Source: Hippea alviniae EP5-r
GTDB taxonomy: Bacteria; Campylobacterota_A; Desulfurellia; Desulfurellales; Hippeaceae
Direction: 5' to 3'
DNA: 64,000 nt
Assembly: GCF_000420385.1 (NCBI RefSeq)
Contig: NZ_ATUV01000002.1
Coordinates: 310,001 to 374,000, forward strand
The translations under genes and the position numbers were made by a program. Shown in pieces: positions 1 to 11,082 of this stretch (positions within the stretch are counted from its first letter, which is position 1; each line of letters starts with the position of its first letter). Below the pieces are notes generated by a model. It saw nothing but the letters and a program-made list of their open reading frames with translations. It searched no databases and was not told the origin of the DNA.

Positions 1-946
1 TCCGCCGGGCAGAAGAGAGATAGGGCATGGCAATCTTGCAAAAAGGGCTGTTGAGCCGATGTTGCCAACCGAAGAGGAGTTTCCTTATGCTATAAGAGTG
101 GTCTCTGACATACTTGAGTCAAATGGCTCAAGCTCAATGGCAACGGTTTGCGGTGCAACACTCTCTTTGATGGATGCTGGTGTACCTATAAAGAAACCGG
201 TAAGCGGCGTTGCAATGGGCCTTATAAAGTATGAAGGTGGTTATGCAATTTTGACTGATATACTGGGTGATGAAGACCATTACGGCGATATGGACTTCAA
301 GGTTGCAGGCACGAAAGATGGTATAACAGCTCTTCAGATGGATATAAAGATAACGGGTGTTGATGCAAACCTTCTCAAAGAAGCGCTTGAAAGGGCAAGA
401 AAAGCAAGACTGTTTATACTTGACAAGATGCTTGCCGTTTTGCCTTCACCAAGGCCGTCAATCTCCAAATATGCACCACAGATTAGAAGCTTAACTATAA
501 ATCCAGAGAAGATAAAGGATTTGATAGGGCCTGGTGGAAAGACGATTAAATCGATTATAGATAAGACGAATGTTAAAATAGATATCAATCCAGACGGTAA
601 AATAAATGTGTTTGGAACACTTGAGTCAGACCTTGATGGTGCTGTTGAGCTTATTAGGGAAGTTACAGCAAGCCTAAAAGAAGGCGATGTGATAGAAGGC
701 GTTGTAACGCGTATAGAGAAGTATGGAGCATTTGTAAAGATTTTACCCAACAAGGAAGGTTTACTGCACATCTCCCAGATTTCAAACGACAGGATAACCA
801 ACATAGCCGATGTTTTGCACATAGGCGATAAGGTAAAAGTCAAGGTTATGAACATCGATGAGTTCGGTAGAGTGGCTTTAAGCAGAAAAGTCCTTCTTAA
901 CAACACTTCAACAAGTCCATCCAATGAAGATAAAAAGGATAGCTAA
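1..946 (+). CDS. pnp: Polyribonucleotide nucleotidyltransferase, C-terminal part (5' truncated)
   Basis: Exoribonuclease that degrades RNA phosphorolytically from the 3' end. The reading frame is open from base 2 to the TAA at 944-946, so only the C-terminal part is inside the window. The first residues (PPGRREIGHGNLAKRAVEP) are the signature of the second RNase PH domain. The metal/active-site segment TDILGDEDHYGDMDF follows. A KH domain has the GxxG loop GPGG, and a C-terminal S1 domain begins near EGDVIEGVVTRIEKYGAF. The protein ends shortly after the S1 domain. The M16 protease gene starts inside the last 23 bases, so the two are probably translationally coupled. Identification is secure; the N-terminal PH domain lies upstream of the window. 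Confidence 0.97.
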   Translation, partial: PPGRREIGHGNLAKRAVEPMLPTEEEFPYAIRVVSDILESNGSSSMATVCGATLSLMDAGVPIKKPVSGVAMGLIKYEGGYAILTDILGDEDHYGDMDFKVAGTKDGITALQMDIKITGVDANLLKEALERARKARLFILDKMLAVLPSPRPSISKYAPQIRSLTINPEKIKDLIGPGGKTIKSIIDKTNVKIDINPDGKINVFGTLESDLDGAVELIREVTASLKEGDVIEGVVTRIEKYGAFVKILPNKEGLLHISQISNDRITNIADVLHIGDKVKVKVMNIDEFGRVALSRKVLLNNTSTSPSNEDKKDS

Positions 947-2117
947 GGATACAAAGAGCGTTTCCGTGGGTATCTTTGTGCCCACAGGAAGCGCCTTTGA
1001 AACAGAAGAAGAGCAGGGTTTAGCCCATTTTATTGAACATATGCTCTTTAAGGGCACAAAAAATAGAACATACAAAGAGATAGCCGCAGATATAGACAAG
1101 ATTGGCGGCGTTATAAATGCCTTCACTTCGGCTGAATATACAGGCTTTTACATAAAGGTTTTGAGAGATTATTTAGAAGAAGGCTTTGATGTGTTGGCTG
1201 ATCTGATAAAGAATTCACTTATTGATGAGAAGGAGCTTGAAAAAGAGAAGGGTGTAATTATTGAAGAGATAAACATGGTTGAAGACAATCCAGATGAAGC
1301 CGTTTACGAAGCGTTTACAAAAAACGCTATTGAAGGCAGTTATGGAAAGCCGATTCTTGGCAGCAAAGAGAAGGTCTCTTCATATACAAGGGACGATTTG
1401 CTCAATTTCTTGGGCAAGTTTTACAATCCGGATAAGATTATTGTCTCTGCTGTAGGTGGTGGTGTTGAAGGGTTTGATTTTAACTTAGAAGGTGATTTTT
1501 TCTTTGATGAGTATAGACAAGATTATTCATTTGAGCCCACTTTTAAATTTAAGCCGGGTATAGATGTTATTAGACGGGATATATTTCAGACGAATGTGGT
1601 TATGGGATGCGAGCTGTTTGATGTGTATGATGAGAGAAAATATGCAGCTTACATATTGAACGATAGCTTTGGCGGGATGATGAGCTCTCGTCTGTTTCAA
1701 TCTATAAGGGAAGATAAGTCGCTCTGCTATAGTATTTACTCATCCATAAGGCTTTATAAAAAAGGCGGGATGTTTGTTGTCTCTGCTGCAACATCAAACG
1801 AAAAGGCTCAAAAGCTTTTAGATGCTGTGAAGAGTGAGCTTTTGAAGTTAAAAAAGCAAGGTTTAACAAAACAAGAGCTTGAAGATGCAAAAACGCATTC
1901 GCTCGGCTCTTATGCATTGGGACTTGAATCTAACTATTCTGTAATGGTCAAGCAGGCTGTTGATACGATACTGTATGGCGATTACATTGATGAGAAGATT
2001 ATTATGGACAAGATTAAGTCTGTTAACATGGACGATATCAATGAGATTATTGAACTTATAGATTTAGATAGGTTTCATATAACATGTCTTGGAAATATTG
2101 ACTCCATAGATTGGTAA
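924..2117 (+). CDS. M16 family zinc protease (processing-peptidase-like)
   Basis: Zinc metalloprotease of the pitrilysin/insulinase family, 397 residues, often found beside pnp. The inverted zinc motif HFIEH is at residues 35-39 and the third ligand is in the EEIN segment near residue 115, the usual distance. A second, inactive-type M16 lobe covers about residues 160-390. The ATG at 924 overlaps pnp and has no clear Shine-Dalgarno sequence. The same frame is open back to 882 and its translation (TTLQQVHP before the Met) looks like the missing family N-terminus, but no standard start codon lies there. The first strand is therefore shorter than usual. No signal peptide is seen, so it is probably cytoplasmic. 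The natural substrate is unknown. Confidence 0.9.
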   Translation: MKIKRIAKDTKSVSVGIFVPTGSAFETEEEQGLAHFIEHMLFKGTKNRTYKEIAADIDKIGGVINAFTSAEYTGFYIKVLRDYLEEGFDVLADLIKNSLIDEKELEKEKGVIIEEINMVEDNPDEAVYEAFTKNAIEGSYGKPILGSKEKVSSYTRDDLLNFLGKFYNPDKIIVSAVGGGVEGFDFNLEGDFFFDEYRQDYSFEPTFKFKPGIDVIRRDIFQTNVVMGCELFDVYDERKYAAYILNDSFGGMMSSRLFQSIREDKSLCYSIYSSIRLYKKGGMFVVSAATSNEKAQKLLDAVKSELLKLKKQGLTKQELEDAKTHSLGSYALGLESNYSVMVKQAVDTILYGDYIDEKIIMDKIKSVNMDDINEIIELIDLDRFHITCLGNIDSIDW

Positions 2118-2128
2118 AGGAGCAGAAA

Positions 2129-3245
2129 ATGAAAAGGTATCTGATGACGCCGGGTCCTACTCCTGTTCCAGAAGATGTGGCTCTTTACATGGCAAAACCC
2201 ATCGTTCATCACAGAACAGACGAGTTTAAGAAGGTGTTTGATGAGACAAAACAGCTAATCAAGCGTCTATTCAAGACAGAAAACGAGATTGTTATGTTTG
2301 CATCAAGTGGAACAGGAGCTATGGAAGCCGCAGTTAGCAATGTATTGAATGAAGGTGAGAAGGCTATCTCTATAAATGCGGGTAAATTTGGCGAAAGATG
2401 GGGAAAGTTGATAAGGGCTTTTGGTGGAGTTAATCTTGAGCTGACTTATGAGTATGGTGATTATGCGAAGGTTGAAGATATAAAGGCTTTGATTGAGAAA
2501 AACCCGGATGTAAAGGCTGTTTATATTCAGGCGAGTGAAACTTCGACAGGCACATTTCATCCTATCGATGAGATTGGCTTGATGCTTAAAGAGAAGTATC
2601 CTGAAGTGGTTTTTGTTGTTGATGGTATAACGGCTTATGGTGCAATTGATGTTGAGACGGATAAGTGGAATATAGACATAGGCATAACGGGTTCTCAAAA
2701 AGCATTGATGCTGCCACCGGGTTTGAGTATTTTGTCTGTGAGCGAGAAAGCCCTTAAGAAGATAGAAAAAAGCAATAACAGGTTTTACTATTTTGATATC
2801 TTGGGTGAGTTAAAAGCCAAATGGGGTAACTATACACCTGCTGTCTCTTTGGTTTTTGGACTTAACGCTGCAGTTAAGAAGATTCTTGATGAAGGTTTAG
2901 AGAATGTTTTTAAAAGACATAAGTTGCTTGCAAAGGCTACAAGGGAAGCGGTTAAATCCTTAGGTTTGAAGCTTTTAAGCAGAAGACCTGCAGACTCTTT
3001 AACTGCCGTTTATTCTCCCGAAGGGATAGACTCATCTGAGATTATAAAGTTGATGAAGTCTTACGGTGTTGAGATATCAAACGGTCAGGCTCATCTAAAG
3101 GGTAAAATATTCAGGATAGCTCATCTTGGATACTTCGATAAAGCTGATATATTGATGGTGATTTCTGTTCTTGAAATTGCCTTGAAAAAGCTGAATGCAA
3201 ATGGTAATTTTGGCGAAGGAATCAAAAGAGCAATGGAGATATTGA

Positions 3246-3253
<8 letters not shown>
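2129..3253 (+). CDS. Class V aminotransferase (alanine-glyoxylate / serine-pyruvate type)
   Basis: PLP-dependent aminotransferase of the COG0075 family, 374 residues. It begins MKRYLMTPGPTPVPE, the family's substrate-binding N-terminus, and the PLP lysine lies in GITGSQKALMLPPG (about K191). The ATG at 2129 is preferred over a TTG at 2111 because AAAGGAG at 2116-2122 is well spaced from it and the protein then starts like its relatives. Family members act as alanine-glyoxylate, serine-pyruvate or serine-glyoxylate aminotransferases, and some lineages use them in serine synthesis. A serA gene elsewhere in this window makes a phosphoserine or serine role possible, but the sequence alone does not fix the substrate. 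The gene sits between the protease and hisZ, overlapping hisZ by 8 bases. Confidence 0.85.
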
Positions 3254-5419
<2,166 letters not shown>

Positions 5420-5422
5420 TCC

Positions 5423-5758
5423 ATGTGTGTATTCTGCAAAATCGTGAATGGTGAGCTACCAGCTGATAAAGTTTATGAAGATGAGAAGTACATGGCTTTT
5501 AAGGATATAAATCCAAAGGCTCCTGTGCACATCTTGATAATTCCTAAGGAGCATATTGAGTATCTTGCAGATATAGACGAGACAAACAAACATATAATTG
5601 CTGATATGGCTGTTATTGCAAACAAGATAGCCAAAGAGCTTGGTATAGATAAGACAGGCTATAGGGTTTTGATAAACAATGGACCAGATGCCGGCCAGGA
5701 AGTGTTCCATATACATATGCACTTGCTTGGCGGCAAGAAGATGGCGTTTACGGTTTAG
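5423..5758 (+). CDS. HIT family purine-nucleoside phosphoramidase (HinT-like)
   Basis: A 111-residue histidine-triad hydrolase of the HinT/PKCI branch, acting on nucleoside phosphoramidates or related adenylated compounds. The triad HIHMH is at residues 96-100, with H98 the expected nucleophile. The N-terminal CVFCKI pair of cysteines is a typical zinc-like feature of this branch. It follows purA by three bases, with AGGAGG overlapping the purA end as its ribosome-binding site. Physiological substrate unknown. Confidence 0.92.
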   Translation: MCVFCKIVNGELPADKVYEDEKYMAFKDINPKAPVHILIIPKEHIEYLADIDETNKHIIADMAVIANKIAKELGIDKTGYRVLINNGPDAGQEVFHIHMHLLGGKKMAFTV

Positions 5759-5761
5759 AAG

Positions 5762-6193
5762 ATGAAGATTCTTGTTATAAATGGACCTAATTTGAATCTA
5801 CTGGGTGAAAGGGAAAAGTCTATATATGGTGATATCTCGCTTGACTCAATAGAGCAGCGTCTTATAGACAAGGCAAGGATGCTCAATGTGGAAATTGAGT
5901 TTTTTCAGTCTAACTCAGAAGGTGAGATTGTAAACAGGATACAGGAAAAGGATTATGATGGAGTTGTGATGAATGCTGCAGCCTATGCGCATACAAGCAT
6001 AGCAATAAGGGATGCACTCCTTGCCGTCTCTGTGCCGTTTATTGAAGTTCATATCTCTAATGTTTACAAAAGGGAGCCTTTTAGACATAACTCTTATTTG
6101 TCAGATATAGCTTTGGGTGTTATTGTTGGGTTTGGTATTTATGGCTATGAGTATGCATTGGATTATCTTGTTAAGGTTCTAAGACGAGCCTAA
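5762..6193 (+). CDS. aroQ: 3-dehydroquinate dehydratase, type II
   Basis: Dehydrates 3-dehydroquinate to 3-dehydroshikimate in aromatic amino acid synthesis. The 143-residue protein is the usual length. It has the N-terminal INGPNLNLLGERE motif, the flexible-lid tyrosine Y22, the NAAAYAHTSIAIRDAL segment, and the catalytic histidine in EVHISN (H97). It is the last gene of the operon that starts at or before pnp. Its last 23 bases overlap the convergent gene on the other strand. Confidence 0.96.
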   Translation: MKILVINGPNLNLLGEREKSIYGDISLDSIEQRLIDKARMLNVEIEFFQSNSEGEIVNRIQEKDYDGVVMNAAAYAHTSIAIRDALLAVSVPFIEVHISNVYKREPFRHNSYLSDIALGVIVGFGIYGYEYALDYLVKVLRRA

Positions 6194-7274
6194 AACCAAT
6201 AAACTCTTCCCTTAAACCCGGCAGATAATTGCTTCGAGCTGAGAGTCTGTTGTCTTCAAAGGCGTTAAACCAGTTGCCACCTCTTACTACCTTTACTAAG
6301 ATGTAAGGTGTTATATATACAGGGTCTTTCTTGTTGTTCATGTATTTGTATGCTTTATTGTAATAGGTGTCATAGCACCACTCTGCAGCATTGCCCAACA
6401 TGTCGTATAGCCCAAAGTTGTTAGGTAGGAAACTTCCTACGGGTGCTGTTCCTACATAACCATCTTTGCATGGGAAATGCTTTTTTGAAACCTTGTATTT
6501 GTTTAGTTTATTGTAGGCTGTCTCGTCGTAAACATTGGCATATTTGCATGCATCTTTTGGGTTTGTCCAGTATGTGTCTCTTTTTAGGCCTGCTCGTGCT
6601 GCATATTCCCACTCTGCTTCGGTTGGCAACCTATAAACTTCACCGGTTTTTGCTATAAGCCACTTTATATATTGTTGAACTTCGTCCCATGATACATTAA
6701 CAACAGGCTGATTGGGTTTATCAAGTGTGTATAGTTTACTGCTTCCACTGTCATGTTTTGGGTCAAACATCCAAAATTGTTTGTTTGTTACTTCATATTG
6801 TCCTATAAAATATCCACTTAAACAAACCTTGTGCTGTGGTTTTTCGTCTTTTCTTGCTAACTTATCATTTGGGTTTGCTCCCATCATGAAGCATCCACCA
6901 GGTATATAAACAAACTTCATGCCTAAGGCGTTTGTATAGTGGGTTGGTCTTACAAGCAAAGACCATTTTGAGTTGGCAGGCAAACCCTTTGGGAAATCTT
7001 TAAAGACATCCCAGTATATTCTCTTGTTGTTACCAACATTTACAAGGCCTATATCTCCCTGCAAGTGCAGGTTTCGTGTTGTGTATATCTTGCCATCCGG
7101 TGTTTTTATTTCTATGCCAACAACAGCTTCCTGATTGGGATTACCTATAAGGTCGTAGTAAAAAACCAAGTAATTGCCGTCTTGTTTAACCTGAGCATTT
7201 TGATACTCTAAAGCAAAAGCGTTATTATGAAGACTAAATATAATTGCTACTAAAAGAAAAACAAGCCTTCTCAT
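6171..7274 (-). CDS. Secreted formylglycine-generating-enzyme-like (SUMF1) domain protein
   Basis: A 367-residue protein with a signal peptide (about residues 1-21, cleavage after AFA). A beta-rich N-terminal region covers roughly residues 25-110. A SUMF1/FGE-sulfatase fold domain covers about 115-367. Motifs of that fold are clear: FVYIPGGCFMMG, GYFIGQYEVTNKQFW, PVVNVSWDEVQQYIKWL, YRLPTEAEWEYAARAG, NNFGLYDMLGNAAEWC and VVRGGNWF. Most bacterial members of this fold are not sulfatase activators. Neither the cysteine pair of true FGE nor a sulfatase is evident here, so I infer a periplasmic structural or carbohydrate-related role. It is last in an operon with the STAS and RsbW-like genes and has no obvious ribosome-binding site. 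Confidence 0.8.
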   Translation of the reverse strand: MRRLVFLLVAIIFSLHNNAFALEYQNAQVKQDGNYLVFYYDLIGNPNQEAVVGIEIKTPDGKIYTTRNLHLQGDIGLVNVGNNKRIYWDVFKDFPKGLPANSKWSLLVRPTHYTNALGMKFVYIPGGCFMMGANPNDKLARKDEKPQHKVCLSGYFIGQYEVTNKQFWMFDPKHDSGSSKLYTLDKPNQPVVNVSWDEVQQYIKWLIAKTGEVYRLPTEAEWEYAARAGLKRDTYWTNPKDACKYANVYDETAYNKLNKYKVSKKHFPCKDGYVGTAPVGSFLPNNFGLYDMLGNAAEWCYDTYYNKAYKYMNNKKDPVYITPYILVKVVRGGNWFNAFEDNRLSARSNYLPGLREEFIGFRLVLEP

Positions 7275-7306
7275 TTTATTTTAATTCGGCCAATTTCTGA
7301 AAATCT

Positions 7307-7699
7307 TTATATGTTTATCTTTAGAATGTTCATTCCGTTTACTCTTTCGTATGACAGTTTTTTTGCAAAGTTGAATACGAGAAACAGACCAAGCCCGCCT
7401 TCTTTTCTCTCTTTTAAAGGTAATTTGTTCTCTTTTGTTTTATACTTTGTCGGGTCAAATTCACCGCCATCGTATTCGATAATTAAGATTATTGTGTCTT
7501 TGTCTAACTCTGCTTTTACATTTGTATATGTTGCGTTGAGTTTTGTTGCGTGAAAGAAAACATTTGTAATTAGCTCTTCATAGATCAGTCTAAAGCGATA
7601 GCATAATCTCTCATTGTTTATTATTTTACAAGCCTTATCGGTAAACAGAAGTGCTTTTTCCAAGTTTTCCTTCTCTAAAGTAAATCTATCTTCTATCAT
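7307..7699 (-). CDS. RsbW-like anti-sigma factor / histidine-kinase-type ATPase
   Basis: A 130-residue GHKL ATPase domain protein of the RsbW/SpoIIAB type, which binds a partner and phosphorylates a STAS antagonist. Visible boxes are the N box IYEELITNVFFHA (near residues 43-55), the G1 box EYDGGEFDP and the G2 box GGLGLFLV. It directly follows the STAS gene by three bases, the usual arrangement of a partner-switching pair. No sigma factor or SpoIIE-type phosphatase is nearby, so the controlled target is unknown. Confidence 0.85.
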   Translation of the reverse strand: MIEDRFTLEKENLEKALLFTDKACKIINNERLCYRFRLIYEELITNVFFHATKLNATYTNVKAELDKDTIILIIEYDGGEFDPTKYKTKENKLPLKERKEGGLGLFLVFNFAKKLSYERVNGMNILKINI

Positions 7700-7702
7700 T
7701 TT

Positions 7703-8008
7703 TTATTCCATCTTTTTTAAAAACGAGTAAAATCCAGAGATTTTTAACACTTCATCGACCATGCTTTTTGGTTTTGAGATATAGGCTGAAAATCCTTTGG
7801 CGTCAACCTTTTTTGCTGCCATGAGAAGAACCTGAAGGCCTGCTGAGCTTATATATTCAAGTTTTTCAAGGTCAAAAATGATATCACCTTCAAAAGAGTT
7901 TAGCTGATTTTCTACTTCTTTGTATATCTCTTCGGCATTCAAAGAGTCGAGACTTCCTTCTATCGATATTGTGAGTTTGTTATCTTTTGTTTCGAAATTA
8001 ACCCCCAT
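7703..8008 (-). CDS. STAS domain anti-sigma factor antagonist (RsbV/SpoIIAA-like)
   Basis: A 101-residue STAS domain. The phosphorylatable serine is expected in LEYISSAGLQVLL, the conserved site modified by RsbW-type kinases. I take the ATG at 8008, not a start 48 bases upstream, because AAGGAGGG lies just before it and the protein then begins in the normal way for the family (GVNFETKDNKLTISIEG). It is first of a three-gene operon (STAS, RsbW-like, SUMF1-like). When unphosphorylated it would free the partner bound by the kinase. Confidence 0.88.
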   Translation of the reverse strand: MGVNFETKDNKLTISIEGSLDSLNAEEIYKEVENQLNSFEGDIIFDLEKLEYISSAGLQVLLMAAKKVDAKGFSAYISKPKSMVDEVLKISGFYSFLKKME

Positions 8009-8061
8009 TGCTCCCTCCTTAACTGTTCGGTGAATTCCTACGCTTAATTCTATCATAAATC

Positions 8062-8090
8062 ATAATCTGTTTAAAGTAAAGATAAGTCAA
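8062..8090 (-). promoter_or_regulatory. Putative sigma-70 promoter of the STAS operon
   Basis: On the minus strand, TTGACT (8085-8090) and GATTAT (8062-8067) are separated by 17 bases. This places the start about 45 bases before the STAS ATG. The match is reasonable but is based on sequence alone. Confidence 0.5.
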
Positions 8091-8180
8091 GGTATTTGAA
8101 TTTTTGATCAATTAGGCCATTTTATATAAGGAACGATTTTTGCTTAAAATTAGAAAGAATTTTGTGGAAAGGAGTTGTTT

Positions 8181-8558
8181 ATGAGAAAGTTTATTGGTTT
8201 ATTGATTTTTGTGTTGGTTTTGACATTTACTTATGGATGTAATTCTAAAACAGAAAGACATACTTTGAAAAAGAGCGTTATTAAAAATTATGGCATACTT
8301 GTTGGGCTTGTTGAAGTTTATGGGAAAGATGTGTACATCGTTTCTAATTATACTTCTCGCTCAAGGGTGAGTTATTATGTTGAAGGTAGACTCAAAAACG
8401 ATATTGCAAGACTCAACGGAAAGGTTGTAGAAGTTAAAGGTGAAACTCAAAGAATAGGCTGGTCAGGAACTATTAAGGTTGAGAAAATCATTAGGGTTAT
8501 AGGAAGTGCAGAAGAGAAAGACTTTATTTACAAGGGAATTCAACCGAAAGGCAGGTAG
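8181..8558 (+). CDS. Small hypothetical lipoprotein
   Basis: A 125-residue protein with a lipoprotein signal (hydrophobic stretch then a lipobox ending in TYGC, about residues 16-20). The mature part is a small beta-rich domain (YGILVGLVEVYGKDVYIVSN, and LNGKVVEVKGETQR), reminiscent of an OB-type fold, though no family is recognised. The ATG at 8181 is chosen over a TTG at 8175 because GGAG at 8171-8174 is correctly placed. It is followed after three bases by the sialidase-fold gene and may be the first gene of the surface-sugar region, but a functional link is only inferred from position. Confidence 0.7.
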   Translation: MRKFIGLLIFVLVLTFTYGCNSKTERHTLKKSVIKNYGILVGLVEVYGKDVYIVSNYTSRSRVSYYVEGRLKNDIARLNGKVVEVKGETQRIGWSGTIKVEKIIRVIGSAEEKDFIYKGIQPKGR

Positions 8559-8561
8559 GTT

Positions 8562-9491
8562 ATGATTTTGGCAAAGAAGGAAAAGGGCAGATATAAAGCG
8601 TTTCCGACTGTTGTAAAGGTTGAAGATAAGATAATTGTTGCCTATAGAGATGGAGAAACTGAAATTACAAAACCGCACGGCAAGAATGGCAAAGTAAAAA
8701 TTTTGAAAAGTAAGAATCTTAAAGAGTGGACAGAATTTGACACGCCGTTTAACGATAATGAGCTTGATGCTATACTTTCCGGTCCTTTTGATGATGAAAT
8801 TATTTTGGTTACGAGAAGTTTTGAGTACAAAAAGAGAAATGAAAGTTATGTTTCGAGATTTAAAATAGATAGTCTGCCTACAGAAAGAAGTAAAGTCCAG
8901 ATAGAAAATGTTGTTTTAAGCGCATTTTTTGGCCATATGTTTGAGTTTGAAGGAGAACTTATAGCTTCGGCTTATGGTTTGATTGATGGTGTTCCCTTAC
9001 CTTTGGTTTTGTCGTCTTCTGACAAAGGAAAAAGCTGGAAATTTAAAAGTGTCGTAGCAAGTAAAGATTTTGAGCCAAAACTGAATGAGATGTCCATAGC
9101 GAACTTGAATGATAGGTTTATAGCTGTAATTAGATCTTACACTGATACCTATGACCTTTTTTGCTCTTTTAGTGATGATTTAATCCGCTGGAGCAAGCCA
9201 AGAAAGCTTGATTTTGTTGGTCATGCGCCGAGTTTAAGAAGTTTATCAGATGGCAGAGTCTGTATGTCGTTTAGGGATTTAAATGAATCTCTGCCAGGAT
9301 TTGGTTTGGCTATAACAGAAGATGGCAGAAAATGGGAAAGAATTAAAATAGGAAGTTATACTGGCGGTTTATACGAGGGTGGATATACGGACTTTGTTGA
9401 GCTTGATGATGGCAGACTTTTTGTTGTTTATTACACCTGTGATGAGGATAATGAGCCATGGATAGAAGGAAAAGTTATATCTCTAAGATAG
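8562..9491 (+). CDS. Sialidase-fold (BNR/Asp-box) beta-propeller protein
   Basis: A 309-residue protein with repeated blades and Asp-box-like turns (SSDKGKSW, TEDGRKW), the pattern of the sialidase/neuraminidase superfamily. No signal peptide is present, so it should be cytoplasmic, unlike secreted sialidases. The arginine triad of true sialidases cannot be assigned with confidence. Location at the head of a nonulosonate-like gene cluster suggests binding or hydrolysis of a related sugar or glycoside. The next gene overlaps its last 34 bases. Confidence 0.65.
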   Translation: MILAKKEKGRYKAFPTVVKVEDKIIVAYRDGETEITKPHGKNGKVKILKSKNLKEWTEFDTPFNDNELDAILSGPFDDEIILVTRSFEYKKRNESYVSRFKIDSLPTERSKVQIENVVLSAFFGHMFEFEGELIASAYGLIDGVPLPLVLSSSDKGKSWKFKSVVASKDFEPKLNEMSIANLNDRFIAVIRSYTDTYDLFCSFSDDLIRWSKPRKLDFVGHAPSLRSLSDGRVCMSFRDLNESLPGFGLAITEDGRKWERIKIGSYTGGLYEGGYTDFVELDDGRLFVVYYTCDEDNEPWIEGKVISLR

Positions 9492-10321
9492 GCATAGGCA
9501 CCGCCCAGTTTGGTATGGATTACGGTATAAACAACCGCTCGGGTAAGGTTTCTGAAGGTGAAGTCTATAAAATACTAACCTATGCTTTAGAAGTGGGTAT
9601 TGACCTTTTGGACACGGCTTCAAGCTATGGAAAAGCCGAAGTTGTATTGGGTAGTTTTGATGATATAGATAGATTTAAAATTATTTCGAAGTTTTTAGAT
9701 AATGAAGAACCAGAATTGAGCTTAAAAAAGAGCTTGAAAAGGTTGAATGTAAAAAATATTTATGCGCTTTTGGCTCACAGATTTGAATCTATTAAAGACA
9801 ATAGTGTTTTGGATAAACTCAAGGATTTAAAAAGAAAAGGGTTGGTTAAAAAAATTGGAGCTTCTCTTTATTATCCTTATGAACTTGAGTATATTTTGAA
9901 AAACAGTATTGACATTGACTTAATTCAAGTGCCCTATAATGTGTTTGATAGAAGATTTGAAAAATACTTTCCCGTTTTAAAGGAAAAGGGTATCGAAATT
10001 CACACAAGGTCGGCTTTTTTGCAGGGTTTGTTTTTTATAAAGTCAGAGAATCTGCATAGTTGGTTTGATAGTGTTAAGGATAAGATAAAGTTAATACAAG
10101 AATATGCCGATAAAAAGGGAGTAGAGTTATCTAAGCTTCTGCTTGTATGGGTTTTGAGAAATGATTTTGTTGACAAAGTAATTATTGGAGTTGACTCATA
10201 TGAGCAATTTTTGAGTAATATTGATTTAAATGATGAAGTTTTTGAGCTTGTTGATTTTTTGGATGATTTTTCTGTTAATGATGAGAAAATAATAGTTCCA
10301 TCATTATGGAGACTAAAATGA
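9458..10321 (+). CDS. Aldo/keto reductase
   Basis: A 287-residue NAD(P)H-dependent oxidoreductase of the aldo/keto reductase TIM-barrel family. Family signs are the GIGTAQFG start, the active-site block DLLDTASSYGKAE with D and Y of the tetrad, the LLAHR histidine, and the IIGVDSYEQF cofactor segment near the end. It is translationally coupled to the preceding propeller gene and shares an ATGA stop/start overlap with the next SDR. Such reductases occur in surface-glycan clusters where they reduce a sugar carbonyl, which is the inferred role here. Confidence 0.85.
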   Translation: MDRRKSYISKIGIGTAQFGMDYGINNRSGKVSEGEVYKILTYALEVGIDLLDTASSYGKAEVVLGSFDDIDRFKIISKFLDNEEPELSLKKSLKRLNVKNIYALLAHRFESIKDNSVLDKLKDLKRKGLVKKIGASLYYPYELEYILKNSIDIDLIQVPYNVFDRRFEKYFPVLKEKGIEIHTRSAFLQGLFFIKSENLHSWFDSVKDKIKLIQEYADKKGVELSKLLLVWVLRNDFVDKVIIGVDSYEQFLSNIDLNDEVFELVDFLDDFSVNDEKIIVPSLWRLK

Positions 10322-11082
10322 ATGTCATGGATAGTTTTAGGCTTGATGGCAGGGTAGCTGTTATTACAGGTGGGTATGGACATCTTGGAAAAGCTATGAG
10401 TATGGCTTTGAAAGAAGCAAATGCTAAAGTTTTTGTTGCTGGAAGAAATAAAGAAAAGTTTTTGAATGCTTTCAATGACACCGACATTAAATTCGTAGAA
10501 ATGGATATTTTAAATACGAAAAGTATCAAAAATGCATTTGAAACTATTGCTTCGAAAGATAACAAAATAGACATTCTCATCAACAACGCCGTAAACCTTG
10601 CTTGGGGTGATGCATTCATGGATGATAAGACTTGGAATAGTGGCGTTGATGGTGTTTTGAGTAGTGTTTTTAGGTGCATTAGAGAAGTTGTTGAGTTTAT
10701 GAAAAATGGTGGGAGTATAATTAATATCTCATCGATGTATGGTTTTGTCTCACCAGATTTTAGAATCTATAAAGGCTTTGAAAACTACACAAACCCGCCG
10801 CATTACGGTGCTGCAAAAGCAGGAGTCATTCAATTGACTAAATATTACGCAGTAAGACTTGCTCCAAAGATAAGGGTAAACTGCATATCACCAGGGCCTT
10901 TCCCGTCTAAAGAAGTGCAAAAGTCAAAAGGCTTTATTGAAAATCTAAAGAATAAGGTGCCTTTGGGCAGAATTGGTTTACCTGATGAGCTAAAAGGTGC
11001 TGTGGTGTTCTTGGCGTCTGATGCTTCATCGTTTATAACAGGACATAATTTGATTGTTGATGGTGGGTGGACAATATGGTGA
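10318..11082 (+). CDS. Short-chain dehydrogenase/reductase, PtmA-like
   Basis: A 254-residue SDR. The cofactor motif is TGGYGHLG, the NNA motif is INNAVN, the catalytic serine is in NISSMYG and the YxxxK pair is in YGAAK. The stretch from SSMYGFVSPDFRIY through VNCISPGPFP resembles Campylobacter flagellin-modification protein PtmA, which belongs to the legionaminic acid pathway. The ATG at 10318, preceded by GGAG at 10308-10311 and overlapping the upstream stop, is preferred to one 12 bases earlier. Its substrate is presumably an activated sugar. The PtmA link is recall-based similarity, not a computed alignment. Confidence 0.85.
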   Translation: MNVMDSFRLDGRVAVITGGYGHLGKAMSMALKEANAKVFVAGRNKEKFLNAFNDTDIKFVEMDILNTKSIKNAFETIASKDNKIDILINNAVNLAWGDAFMDDKTWNSGVDGVLSSVFRCIREVVEFMKNGGSIINISSMYGFVSPDFRIYKGFENYTNPPHYGAAKAGVIQLTKYYAVRLAPKIRVNCISPGPFPSKEVQKSKGFIENLKNKVPLGRIGLPDELKGAVVFLASDASSFITGHNLIVDGGWTIW

